Assembly (NCBI RefSeq): GCF_037975445.1
Contig: NZ_CP150254.1
Location: forward strand, 2,230,001 to 2,294,000
Origin: Peribacillus sp. FSL P2-0133
GTDB taxonomy: Bacteria; Bacillota; Bacilli; Bacillales; DSM-1321
Direction of reading: 5' to 3'
DNA length: 64,000 nt
Shown here: in pieces, positions 43,701-51,482 of the stretch
How positions within the stretch are numbered: the first letter of the stretch is position 1
How the letters are laid out: every line of letters begins with the position of its first letter
Position numbers and translations under genes: made by a program
The notes under the pieces: model-generated
What the model was told of the DNA's origin: nothing
Database searches by the model: none
What the model saw: the letters and a program-made list of their open reading frames with translations, nothing else

Positions 43701-43889
43701 ATGCTACAAAATATTGGAATACCAGGATTGATGCTAATTTTAGTGATTGCACTTATTATTTTCGGCCCTTCTAAGTTACCGGAAATTGGTAGGGCGTTTG
43801 GATCAACATTAAGGGAATTTAAAAAGTCTACCAGAGACCTTGTAGCAGATGACACTAATGCCGATGTTACCAATAAGAAAGAAAGCTAA
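43701..43889 (+). CDS. tatA: twin-arginine translocase subunit TatA
   Basis: A 62-residue protein with one N-terminal helix ([20 protein letters not shown]), the conserved [17 protein letters not shown] hinge and amphipathic helix, and a charged tail: the standard Gram-positive TatA. TatA oligomers form the membrane-passage part of the minimal TatA-TatC translocase. ATG 43701 follows GGGGGAA. It sits between the Tat-dependent amidohydrolase and tatC, like the phoD-tatAd-tatCd locus of B. subtilis. Confidence 0.92.
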   Translation: MLQNIGIPGLMLILVIALIIFGPSKLPEIGRAFGSTLREFKKSTRDLVADDTNADVTNKKES

Positions 43890-43904
43890 TCAAATAAATG
43901 AAGA

Positions 43905-43936
43905 GGGGATGTAGGATCTGTCTTACATCTTTTTTT
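43905..43936 (+). terminator. weak terminator/attenuator between tatA and tatC
   Basis: GGATGTA (extendable by G-U pairs) and TACATC flank a ten-base loop and are followed by seven T residues, 15 nt behind tatA and just before the tatC start. A partial terminator here would lower tatC relative to tatA, fitting the excess of TatA needed by the translocase. Confidence 0.55.
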
Positions 43937-43948
43937 CCTGGAGTGATG

Positions 43949-44686
43949 ATGTTGGAAAATCAAAAAAAATCGAGTATGATTCAGCACCTTGAGGAGTTAC
44001 GTAAACGTATTATTATCACTTTAGTCGTTTTCACGCTGTTCCTCGTACTGACATTTATATTTGTTCAAGATATTTATAATATAATAGTTAAAGATTTGCC
44101 GTTTAAGCTAGCTCTGTTAGGACCGAGTGATATCATACTCGTTTATTTAATTATTGCCACCGTCGTTGCCATCGCGGCTACTATACCGGTTGCTGCGCAC
44201 CAAACTTGGCTGTTTGTACGTCCAGCGTTAACACCAAAAGAACGCAAAGTTACTAGCGCTTATATTCCAGCACTATTTATTCTATTCACACTAGGAATCA
44301 GTTTTGGTTACTTCATTTTATTTCCGCTTGTACTAAATTTTTTAATGTCTCTATCAAACGGCATGTTTACAACTTTCTTTACAACGGAGAAATATTTCCG
44401 ATTTATGCTTCATATGACACTGCCTTTTGGATTTCTGTTTGAAATGCCTGTTGTCATTATGTTTTTAACAAGTTTAGGAATAATAAATCCATACCGTTTG
44501 CAAAAAATCAGGAAATATTCTTACTTTATTTTAATAGTTATTTCAATTTTGATTACACCACCAGACTTCCTATCAGATATCCTAGTTACGATACCTTTAT
44601 TACTATTATATGAAAGCAGTGTAAGCCTATCCAAATTTGTGTATAAACGACATCAAAGGGAAAAAGGGATATCTGAACCTGTCTAA
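43949..44686 (+). CDS. tatC: twin-arginine translocase subunit TatC
   Basis: A ~245-residue, six-helix protein that recognises twin-arginine signals. Family motifs are IQHLEELRKRI near the N-terminus, FVRPALTPKERK near residue 88 and FGFLFEMPVVIMFLTSLGI near residue 165. The frame is open upstream, but CTGGAG only fits the ATGs at 43946/43949. Together with tatA it makes a dedicated translocase for the preceding amidohydrolase. Confidence 0.93.
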   Translation: MLENQKKSSMIQHLEELRKRIIITLVVFTLFLVLTFIFVQDIYNIIVKDLPFKLALLGPSDIILVYLIIATVVAIAATIPVAAHQTWLFVRPALTPKERKVTSAYIPALFILFTLGISFGYFILFPLVLNFLMSLSNGMFTTFFTTEKYFRFMLHMTLPFGFLFEMPVVIMFLTSLGIINPYRLQKIRKYSYFILIVISILITPPDFLSDILVTIPLLLLYESSVSLSKFVYKRHQREKGISEPV

Positions 44687-44766
44687 AAAGGGTCCGGCAC
44701 TAAGACAGCATCATCTCCATTTTAAGGTTGATTTTTTTTCATGCCCGGAATATACCCTTCCGATGG

Positions 44767-44810
44767 TCGGGATATTAATATCATGTTTAATCCCTGGTTA
44801 ATATCCCCGA
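44767..44810 (+). other. imperfect hairpin between tatC and deoR
   Basis: TCGGGATATTAA (44767-44778) pairs with TTAATATCCCCGA (44798-44810, one bulge). It lacks a T run and lies about 150 nt before the DeoR gene; it could be the operon end or an operator. The surrounding 273 bases hold no gene. Confidence 0.4.
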
Positions 44811-44959
44811 TTTGGAATTCTGATAACTAAATATATTGATTACGGTGTTCAGTATTCACTAATAATCTACCCTCGAAAGCTTAATTATCCTTAATATAAT
44901 TCATGTTTCGTTGTGAATAAACTTGGGTTAACTTATAATTAAATCTACGAGGTGAGATC

Positions 44960-45727
44960 ATGCTGCAGGATGAACGATTAGACGCAATTATTCAATATTT
45001 AAATGAAAATGAACGGATTGATATTGAAACAATTTGTAAAATAAATAATGTATCTAAAGATACGGCCAGAAGAGACTTAATAAATTTAGAAGAGGAGAGG
45101 AAGATCATTCGAATACGGGGTGGGGCGAAAAAGGCTCTGCTTTCCAATGAAGTCCATAATTATGGTGAGCGTATGAACATGGCATCGGAAGCTAAAAGTA
45201 AGATCGGAAAATTTGCAGCTTCTTTAATAAATGATGGGGACCATCTTATTTTGGATGCCTCCACAACAGTTCAATTTTTAGCTAAATATTTAACGAGCCG
45301 GAACAATACGGTTGTGACTAATTCGATTAACGTTACCAGTGTATTAAGCCCAAGAGAAGATATAAAGATTAATTTATTAGGTGGAACATTAAGCACTAGA
45401 CACCAAGCTATATATGGTTCAAGAGCCATTAGAGATGTCCAAGATTATAAGGTGAATAAATGCATCATTGGTACTTGCGGAATATCTTCTGAAGGACTGT
45501 CTACTTCCATCGAGGAAGAAGGCCTCCTCGTTCATGAAATGATAAAGCGTTCTGACCAGGTCATTGTGATTGCAGATTCAACGAAATTTAATAAAACTTT
45601 TTTTCAAAAGGTATGTGACCTAGACTCTGTTGATATAGTGATTACAGACAAAGAAGTACCAAAAAATATGCAGGAAATCCTTAAAAAACATGTGGTAGAA
45701 GTGATTGTGGTTCCAGGTCAAGATTGA
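44960..45727 (+). CDS. DeoR-family transcriptional regulator
   Basis: A 255-residue DeoR protein: winged helix at residues ~5-55 with VSKDTARRDLINLEEERKI, then the isomerase-like sensor domain (ILDASTTVQFLAKYL, LLGGTLSTRHQ). ATG 44960 has GAGGTGAG upstream. It follows the Tat amidohydrolase cluster, and a decayed copy of it lies in front of that cluster, so it very likely regulates the exported enzyme and its translocase, or did so originally. Confidence 0.88.
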   Translation: MLQDERLDAIIQYLNENERIDIETICKINNVSKDTARRDLINLEEERKIIRIRGGAKKALLSNEVHNYGERMNMASEAKSKIGKFAASLINDGDHLILDASTTVQFLAKYLTSRNNTVVTNSINVTSVLSPREDIKINLLGGTLSTRHQAIYGSRAIRDVQDYKVNKCIIGTCGISSEGLSTSIEEEGLLVHEMIKRSDQVIVIADSTKFNKTFFQKVCDLDSVDIVITDKEVPKNMQEILKKHVVEVIVVPGQD

Positions 45728-45874
45728 GTATTAGAAATTTGGGCTCAAGTTTAATAACTACTCCTTTGATATAAAAAGTATCAGTAAACCTCGAATTTCT
45801 TGGTTACAGCCTGAAATAGTGTTGAACGAAAAGCAACAAGATATGTTTGTGAGTCACGTTGAAAAAAAATCATG

Positions 45875-45905
45875 AAAAAAGAGCGCCCAGAGGTGCTCTT
45901 TTTTC
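45875..45905 (+). terminator. intrinsic terminator, probably bidirectional
   Basis: AAAAAAGAGC and GCTCTTTTTT flank a short GCCCAGAGGT region. A and T runs on both sides let it work on either strand. It closes the DeoR gene 150 nt downstream. Confidence 0.8.
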
Positions 45906-46170
45906 AGTGGATAAATTGTAATTTAACTTTTGTAAAGGTGAGAAGCTGTGTACTCCACATTGCTGGTAAATGCAAATAAACAAGTAAATGAACCATGGTA
46001 ATTCATTCTCTAAAACCCTTATGTGCAATTCATTATTTTGTTTATACACTTCAAGATAAGCTGGATGATCAAATGTTACAGTGTAATCTTCAAATGGATG
46101 TGAAGGGGGTGTATTCTTTATCTGCTCTGGAAGGGACTGATTTACTTCTTTCATCATTTCATTTATCTTA
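45906..46170 (-). pseudogene. decayed small ORF, unrecognised
   Basis: A minus-strand frame reads KEVNQSLPEQIKNTPPSHPF and HPAYLEVYKQNNELHIRVLE, which looks like real protein sequence. However, its end runs into the terminator stem, its start lacks a ribosome site, and upstream coding-like words are in other frames. I judge it a remnant. The remaining bases to 46555 hold no gene. Confidence 0.35.
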
Positions 46171-46555
46171 GCGGTATCTTCAACAGATCTTTATACCTTC
46201 AATTGGTTATAATTCAAGGAGTTCATCATAGATTTGGTACGCAAAATAATTAGATAATCATTTAAAATTTATAACTAGTGAATTTCGTTTGCTCATTTAG
46301 TGCTTATTAATGAAGATGTTGATATGATCCATTTTTTTGATAGACAGGGCCTTTGAAAATCCCTTATTTTAAATGGAAAATGGTAAAGTTAGGGCAGGAT
46401 AGAAGTTTTCTTTAGAATACTGACTCTCTCCAATCGACTGTAGCTGCCGTATGGAAGCAGGGAAATCAAAAAAATAATATATTAAATTATGGTACAAAGT
46501 AAATGTGAGAATTAGGAAGAACTTTACAAAAAGGCTTTGCGGAGGAGGAACACAT

Positions 46556-47383
46556 GTGGGCAATTACTTATCAATCAGTGAAATGGCTTCCATTCACAGT
46601 ATCTCAAGGCAAACACTCATTTATTACGATAAGATCGAATTATTTAAACCTGTACATATAGATGAACATGGTTATCGGTATTATAGTGCAGTTCAGATTC
46701 CGTTTCTAAGGGAAATTTGCTTTTTGAAGTCGATTGGCATCAAACTGAATGATATTAAGGACCATATAGGAAATCGGAATTTAACTACTGCCATGTCACT
46801 TTTGGAATTTCATCAAGAATTCATTGATAAAGAAATAAATGCCTTGATGAATACACGTACATTTATTCAGCAGAGATTAATGAAATATTCAGAAGCCAAA
46901 AATATTAAAAGTGAATTGGATAAACCTATTATAGAAGAATTTCCTGAAAGGCATGTCTTATTTATACCATTTGAAAATGAATTGTGCCGAGAAGAATTAC
47001 ATTTAACGCTGATGAAAGCTTGGAATGTATTAAGTAAACATGAGATGCTTCCGTCAGATGGATTTGGCACGGTTATTTTAAAGGATAAGCTTGGAACGGA
47101 TGATGTTTTCGAGGGTGCGGGAATATATACTTCTTTACCCTTTATAGATCCTGATATGGATAATATTATGACGTTGCCTGCTGGTAAGTATGCATGTGTG
47201 TATAAATATGGAATGCCATATGACATTGAGTTTTTAAATGAATTGGTTCATTGGATCAGTGAAAATCATTATAGAACTGTAGGGGACGTCGTGGACGCTT
47301 GTTTATTGGATACGACCTTTTACGAGAATGATAATAGTGTTGATTTTTGTCAGCTGCAAATCCCTGTAGAGAAAATTACTTGA
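46556..47383 (+). CDS. MerR-family transcriptional regulator (BmrR/BltR-like)
   Basis: A 275-residue regulator. The MerR winged helix is at the N-terminus (ISEMASIHSISRQTLIYYD, GYRYYSAVQIPFLREICFL) with a coiled-coil dimer helix, and a GyrI-like effector domain follows. GTG 46556 is chosen because GGAGGAGG lies eight bases upstream. It directly precedes the ubiD gene, whose promoter has the long spacer and dyad expected for a MerR target. It is the probable activator of the aromatic island and may sense an aromatic acid. Confidence 0.85.
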   Translation: MGNYLSISEMASIHSISRQTLIYYDKIELFKPVHIDEHGYRYYSAVQIPFLREICFLKSIGIKLNDIKDHIGNRNLTTAMSLLEFHQEFIDKEINALMNTRTFIQQRLMKYSEAKNIKSELDKPIIEEFPERHVLFIPFENELCREELHLTLMKAWNVLSKHEMLPSDGFGTVILKDKLGTDDVFEGAGIYTSLPFIDPDMDNIMTLPAGKYACVYKYGMPYDIEFLNELVHWISENHYRTVGDVVDACLLDTTFYENDNSVDFCQLQIPVEKIT

Positions 47384-47398
47384 ATTTTCAAATATCCA

Positions 47399-47429
47399 TT
47401 GACTGTATAGTAGAAATACACTTTAGAAT
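47399..47429 (+). promoter_or_regulatory. MerR-type promoter of the ubiD operon
   Basis: -35 TTGACT (47399-47404) and -10 TAGAAT (47424-47429) are separated by 19 bp, the overlong spacer that MerR activators compensate by twisting DNA. Inside the spacer is a dyad TGTAT-N7-ATACA (47404-47420). It lies 16 nt behind the MerR gene and 86 nt before ubiD. Confidence 0.65.
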
Positions 47430-47514
47430 ATCAGTTGTAACCGATAACATATAGGTTATTTGAATTTGAATGATACATAGGATACTGGTCATAAAGTGAT
47501 AGGGGGGATTTTTT

Positions 47515-49002
47515 ATGTCTGAAAAAATGAATAAAGTGACAGATTTACGTTCTGCCTTGGAACTACTGAAGTCCATACCAGGACAATTGATTGAAACGGA
47601 TGAACCTGTCAATCCTCATGCTGAATTATCTGGGGTTTATCGTCATGTCGGTGCTGGCGGAACAGTAATGCGTCCAACAAAAATCGGACCTGCCATGGTT
47701 TTCAATCATGTATTGGGACATGAAGATTCAAGCGTGGTGATTGGACTTTTAGCCAGCCGGGAAAGAGTCGGTCTCATGCTGGATACAAAACCGGAGCGAC
47801 TGGGGTTCCTTTTAAATGAAGCTGTAAAAAACCCAATTGATCCAATCACCATTACAAATGATAAAGCGAAAGCTCAAGAAGTGGTTCACTATGCGGAAGA
47901 TCCGGATTTCGATATCAGAAAGTTAATACCTGCCCCTACGAATACAGAGGAAGATGCAGGCCCGTATATCACCATAGGCATGTGCTATGCCTCCGATTCG
48001 GAAACGGGTGAATCTGATATAACGATACATCGTTTATGTTTACAAAGTAAAGATGAGATGTCCATGTATTTTGTTCCTGGCCGCCATTTAGAAGTTTTTC
48101 GTGAAAAGGCTGAAAAAGCAGGAAAACCATTACCAATTTCCATTAGTATCGGTGTTGACCCTGCTATTGAAGTCGCTGCTTGTTTTGAAGCACCTACGAC
48201 TCCTCTTGGCTTTAATGAGTTGAGTGTTGCAGGGGCTATCAGGAAAGAAGCGGTAGAACTGGTCCAATGCTTGACTATTGATGAAAAAGCTATCGCGAAT
48301 GCTGAATATGTAATAGAAGGGGAATTGGTTCCCGGAGTGCGTGTTCGGGAAGATCAACACACCAATACTGGAAAAGCAATGCCAGAATTCCCTGGTTATA
48401 CAGGCTCAGCTGTAGCGGAACTGCCTCTAATCAAAGTGAAAGCTGTTACGCACCGTGTCAATCCAATCATGCAAACAGTTATTGGTCCAAGTGAAGAACA
48501 TGTGAATATGGCTGGCATTCCAACTGAAGCAAGCATTCTGCAAATGGTGGAAAAGGCCATGCCAGGCAAATTATTGAACGTTTATGCCCATACTTCAGGA
48601 GGGGGTAAATACATGGCCGTTCTTCAATTCAAGAAAAGTCAGCCAAGTGATGAAGGTCGCCAAAGACAAGCTGCACTATTGGCGTTCTCTGCCTTTTCTG
48701 AACTTAAGCATGTGTTCATAGTGGATGAAGATGTGGATCCCTTTGATAGTAATGATGTTTTATGGGCGTTAAATACTCGTTACCAAGGTGATGTTGATAC
48801 TGTATTCATTCCTGGAGTGCGCTGTCACCCGTTAGATCCTTCACAAGATCCCGCATACAGCCCCACCATTCAGGAAAAGGGGATTTCCTGTAAGACCATT
48901 TTTGACTGTACAGTACCGTTTCATTTAAAAGATGAATTTAAAAGGTCTGAATTTAAAGAGGTAGATCCAAGTCGATTTGTGCCTGGATTCTCCAATGTAT
49001 AA
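47515..49002 (+). CDS. ubiD: UbiD-family aromatic acid decarboxylase
   Basis: A 495-residue decarboxylase that needs prenylated FMN. The prFMN-site region is seen in TIHRLCLQSKDEMSMYF near residue 164, PGRHLEVFREKAEKAG, and the acidic segment FNELSVAGAIRKE near residue 235. Family members remove CO2 from hydroxybenzoates, protocatechuate, vanillate or phenacrylates. The partner ubiX follows. With catechol dioxygenase and muconate cycloisomerase in the same island, a dihydroxybenzoate (for example protocatechuate) to catechol reaction is the best guess. Confidence 0.88.
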   Translation: MSEKMNKVTDLRSALELLKSIPGQLIETDEPVNPHAELSGVYRHVGAGGTVMRPTKIGPAMVFNHVLGHEDSSVVIGLLASRERVGLMLDTKPERLGFLLNEAVKNPIDPITITNDKAKAQEVVHYAEDPDFDIRKLIPAPTNTEEDAGPYITIGMCYASDSETGESDITIHRLCLQSKDEMSMYFVPGRHLEVFREKAEKAGKPLPISISIGVDPAIEVAACFEAPTTPLGFNELSVAGAIRKEAVELVQCLTIDEKAIANAEYVIEGELVPGVRVREDQHTNTGKAMPEFPGYTGSAVAELPLIKVKAVTHRVNPIMQTVIGPSEEHVNMAGIPTEASILQMVEKAMPGKLLNVYAHTSGGGKYMAVLQFKKSQPSDEGRQRQAALLAFSAFSELKHVFIVDEDVDPFDSNDVLWALNTRYQGDVDTVFIPGVRCHPLDPSQDPAYSPTIQEKGISCKTIFDCTVPFHLKDEFKRSEFKEVDPSRFVPGFSNV

Positions 49003-49057
49003 GTTCTCTATATTTTTAAGTTTCGATTCAATGACTAATGAATAAGGAGGGGAATTA

Positions 49058-49633
49058 ATGAAAATCATTGTTGGGATAACAGGAGCGACTGGAGCCATTT
49101 TCGGAATTAGGATTCTTCAGATGCTTAAAAGCAGTGAAGTGGAGACCCATTTAATCATGTCCCCTTGGGCACATGCCACCATTCAACATGAAACTTCATA
49201 TTCTGTTAAAGACGTGGAGGGATTAGCTGATCATTCCTATTCTTACAAAGATCAAGCAGCAAGAATATCAAGTGGATCTTTCCGGGTTGATGGCATGATC
49301 GTAGCACCTTGCAGTATGAAAACACTAGCTTCCATTCGCATGGGACTAGCGGATAATTTATTAACGCGATCTGCTGATGTCATGTTGAAAGAAAGAAAAA
49401 AATTATTACTAATGACAAGAGAAACCCCTCTAAATACGATTCATTTGGAGAATATGATGGAGCTTTCTAAAATGGGGACTATTATATTCCCTCCGATGCC
49501 AGCCTTCTATAATAATCCTGAAAATGTTAACGATATCATTGATCATCTTGCATATAGGGCGTTAGATCAATTTGAAATCGATGCTCACGGTGCGAAACGG
49601 TGGGACGGAATGAAATATCGCACCAAAATATAA
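49058..49633 (+). CDS. ubiX: UbiX-family flavin prenyltransferase
   Basis: A 191-residue Rossmann-like protein. The FMN-binding start is VGITGATGAIFGIRILQ; APCSMKTLASIRMGLADNLL, TRSADVMLKE and RETPLNTIHLENM are family motifs. It attaches a dimethylallyl group to FMN to make the cofactor of UbiD decarboxylases, matching the gene directly upstream (55-nt gap). AAGGAGGGG precedes the ATG. Confidence 0.92.
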   Translation: MKIIVGITGATGAIFGIRILQMLKSSEVETHLIMSPWAHATIQHETSYSVKDVEGLADHSYSYKDQAARISSGSFRVDGMIVAPCSMKTLASIRMGLADNLLTRSADVMLKERKKLLLMTRETPLNTIHLENMMELSKMGTIIFPPMPAFYNNPENVNDIIDHLAYRALDQFEIDAHGAKRWDGMKYRTKI

Positions 49634-49668
49634 CAGATTACTAGTGAATTAAGGAAAAAGGTGAAAAA

Positions 49669-50130
49669 ATGAATGGGATGGAAATGCCAGTAGAGGTATT
49701 CGACTTGTTAAATGGTAAAGAACTTGTCGACAAGCAGCATGAAGCCATGATGCTGTTGACGGTAAGTGAAGAAGGATGGCCACATACTGCAATGATTAGC
49801 GTGGGTGAGATCGTAGCAATAAGCAGGAAGGAATTAAGGATTGGCTTATGGCCGGATACTTCGACTACAGCCAATGTCAATCGTACCCATAAAGCTACAC
49901 TGGTTTTGTTTTGGAAAGGTAAAGCCCAATATTTTCGCCTTTCATTAGAGAGATTAAAAGAGCTGCAAAATGTCCGATACAAAAGAGAAAGATTCCAGGC
50001 CAAAATAGTAGAGGCACGGGAGGATATTGCTAAGTATGCTGAAATAACCTCTGGAATTAAAATCGACTTGAAAAACCCTAAAGAAATTGTTGAACGATGG
50101 AGGGAGACCATAGAAGATATCCTTCAATAA
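49669..50130 (+). CDS. pyridoxamine-phosphate-oxidase-like FMN split-barrel protein
   Basis: A 153-residue protein with the split-barrel pattern (MMLLTVSEEGWPHTAMISVG, LRIGLWPDTSTTANVNRTHK). Such proteins bind FMN or F420-like cofactors or act as small flavin reductases or chaperones. It is 35 nt behind ubiX, where Bacillus decarboxylase operons often carry the small third subunit BsdD, which is absent here. It may help supply or protect reduced FMN for UbiX/UbiD. Confidence 0.75.
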   Translation: MNGMEMPVEVFDLLNGKELVDKQHEAMMLLTVSEEGWPHTAMISVGEIVAISRKELRIGLWPDTSTTANVNRTHKATLVLFWKGKAQYFRLSLERLKELQNVRYKRERFQAKIVEAREDIAKYAEITSGIKIDLKNPKEIVERWRETIEDILQ

Positions 50131-50235
50131 ATTTCCAGGTACCGACTTTAAGTTACTAAGAAATCAAAATTATCAAATTATAATTGATAAAATTAGAACT
50201 TCATGTAAAATGGAATCATTACATGTATTTATACC

Positions 50236-50352
50236 TTGCCTATTCATTAATCATTAAAAAAAGGCCTTTTTTAATGAAAATTAATGAACTGACTGGCTAT
50301 CTTAATTTCTCGATCAAGTTACCTTGATGGTGAAGTTAAGATAGCTTTTTTT
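50236..50352 (+). ncRNA. structured 5' leader A with terminator (candidate cis-regulatory RNA)
   Basis: The conserved block TTGCCTATTCATTA (50236-50249) overlaps stem P1 TTCATTAAT (50243-50251) / ATTAATGAA (50280-50288). P1 encloses P2 CATTAAAAAA (50252-50261) / TTTTTTAATG (50267-50276). Then follows P3 GCTATCTTAA (50296-50305) / TTAAGATAGC (50336-50345) with an inner hairpin ATCAAG / CTTGAT and seven T: an intrinsic terminator 55 nt before the hydrolase start. A promoter-like TTGATA-N16-TAAAAT lies upstream, overlapping a TTATCAA-N7-TTGATAA dyad. The same layout recurs at 51324. Confidence 0.6.
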
Positions 50353-50407
50353 ATTAAATATGTAGGCTGGGTTATGTTTTTAATCAAGGAAATGGAGGAG
50401 TGTTACT

Positions 50408-51241
50408 ATGGAAATGTATGTAAAGGAATTGGGGGAACATAGAATCCAAATTGCTGATTATCCTGGAACGAAAGGGCCAATCATCGCCATACATGGTTTA
50501 ACGGGCAATCATAAGCAAATGCATTATTATGCAGAAATGTTAAAAGGCGAGTACAGAGTCATTTCGATTGACTTGAGAGGGAGGGGAAATAGTTCGAGGG
50601 CAGATGTGCAGTCTTCTCTTTTTAAACATGCAGAAGATGTAATTGAGTTAATTCAAGAGTTAAAGATTAAAAATCCTATTTTGATCGGGTATTCAATGGG
50701 AGCCTTCATCTCAAGTGTTGTAGCCAGCAAATTAACTTCGGTACAGGCCCTGATATTATTGGATGGTGCGGCCATTTCCTCTCAACAACAAAGGGACATC
50801 GTACAACCATCTCTAGGCCGATTAAGTAAAGAATATGAATCTCAGGAAAGTTATATTGCAGAAATTAAGGAAATCTATAGCCGTTTGGGTATCAATTGGA
50901 CAGAACACCTGCAAAGTGTGGCGGAGTATGAGGTTCATGAAGTGGATGGTCACTGGGAGAATAAATCATCAGAAGATAGCATTCTTACAGATTTCAATAG
51001 TTTTTATTCTTTTGTCCCTAAAGAAGTTTGTAGACAAATTTCCTGTAAAACCTTATTGGTTTATGCCAGTGGGAAAATAGGGGATTTTCCTCCATTATTT
51101 TATGAAGAAGCCTATGATGATACGAAGAAATATACACCTGATATTGAAACGATCGTTTCAACTTGTAACCACTATACAATGGTGTTTGAAAATAGGGCGG
51201 AGATTAACAAAGAGATAAAGTCGTTCTTAAAACGAATTTGA
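50408..51241 (+). CDS. alpha/beta hydrolase (possible enol-lactone hydrolase)
   Basis: A 277-residue alpha/beta-fold hydrolase. The oxyanion motif is AIHGLTGN near residue 27, RGRGNS near residue 59 supports the PcaD/MhpC-type group, the nucleophile elbow is IGYSMGAF near residue 98, the aspartate region is in the second half, and the histidine is in STCNHYTMVF near residue 257. It sits inside the catechol/beta-ketoadipate island behind leader A, and no dedicated 3-oxoadipate enol-lactonase is present, so that step is a reasonable candidate. Specificity cannot be read from sequence. Confidence 0.75.
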   Translation: MEMYVKELGEHRIQIADYPGTKGPIIAIHGLTGNHKQMHYYAEMLKGEYRVISIDLRGRGNSSRADVQSSLFKHAEDVIELIQELKIKNPILIGYSMGAFISSVVASKLTSVQALILLDGAAISSQQQRDIVQPSLGRLSKEYESQESYIAEIKEIYSRLGINWTEHLQSVAEYEVHEVDGHWENKSSEDSILTDFNSFYSFVPKEVCRQISCKTLLVYASGKIGDFPPLFYEEAYDDTKKYTPDIETIVSTCNHYTMVFENRAEINKEIKSFLKRI

Positions 51242-51323
51242 TTTTTTTGAAGATATTTTTTAAAAAAGTATTGAAATTATCAGAAAATGGTGTAATATTA
51301 AGAATATATAATAAACTTAATTA

Positions 51324-51438
51324 TTGCCTATTCATTAGCTATTAAAAAACAACCTTTTTTAATAACAACTAGTGAACAACTGGCTACCTTAAACACCTGC
51401 TGTCAATTATTGATAGTAATGTTTAGGGTAGCCATTTT
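51324..51438 (+). ncRNA. structured 5' leader B with terminator (second copy of leader type A)
   Basis: TTGCCTATTCATTA recurs exactly at 51324-51337. P1 is TTCATTAG (51331-51338) / CTAGTGAA (51369-51376), P2 is TATTAAAAAA (51340-51349) / TTTTTTAATA (51355-51364), and P3 is GGCTACCTTAAAC (51382-51394) / GTTTAGGGTAGCC (51421-51433) followed by ATTTTT. Compared with leader A, the stems change on both sides (C-G to T-A in P2, T-A to C-G in P3), which supports real base pairing. It ends 45 nt before the next gene. Confidence 0.6.
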
Positions 51439-51482
51439 TGTCGTGATAATGTAAAAGCTTAATGAATTTGGGGGTTTTATCG

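Noticed and set aside
46867-47226. 119-codon minus-strand frame in the MerR gene
   Set aside because: Shadow of the effector domain of the MerR-family gene.
49641-50111. 156-codon minus-strand frame over the split-barrel gene
   Set aside because: Long but exactly antisense to a recognisable FMN split-barrel protein with a good ribosome site; the serine/leucine-rich translation is typical of a shadow frame.
50236-51438. T-box reading of the two leaders
   Set aside because: No TGGNACCGCG antiterminator sequence and no specifier-loop stem I; the genes are not aminoacyl-tRNA or amino-acid biosynthesis genes.
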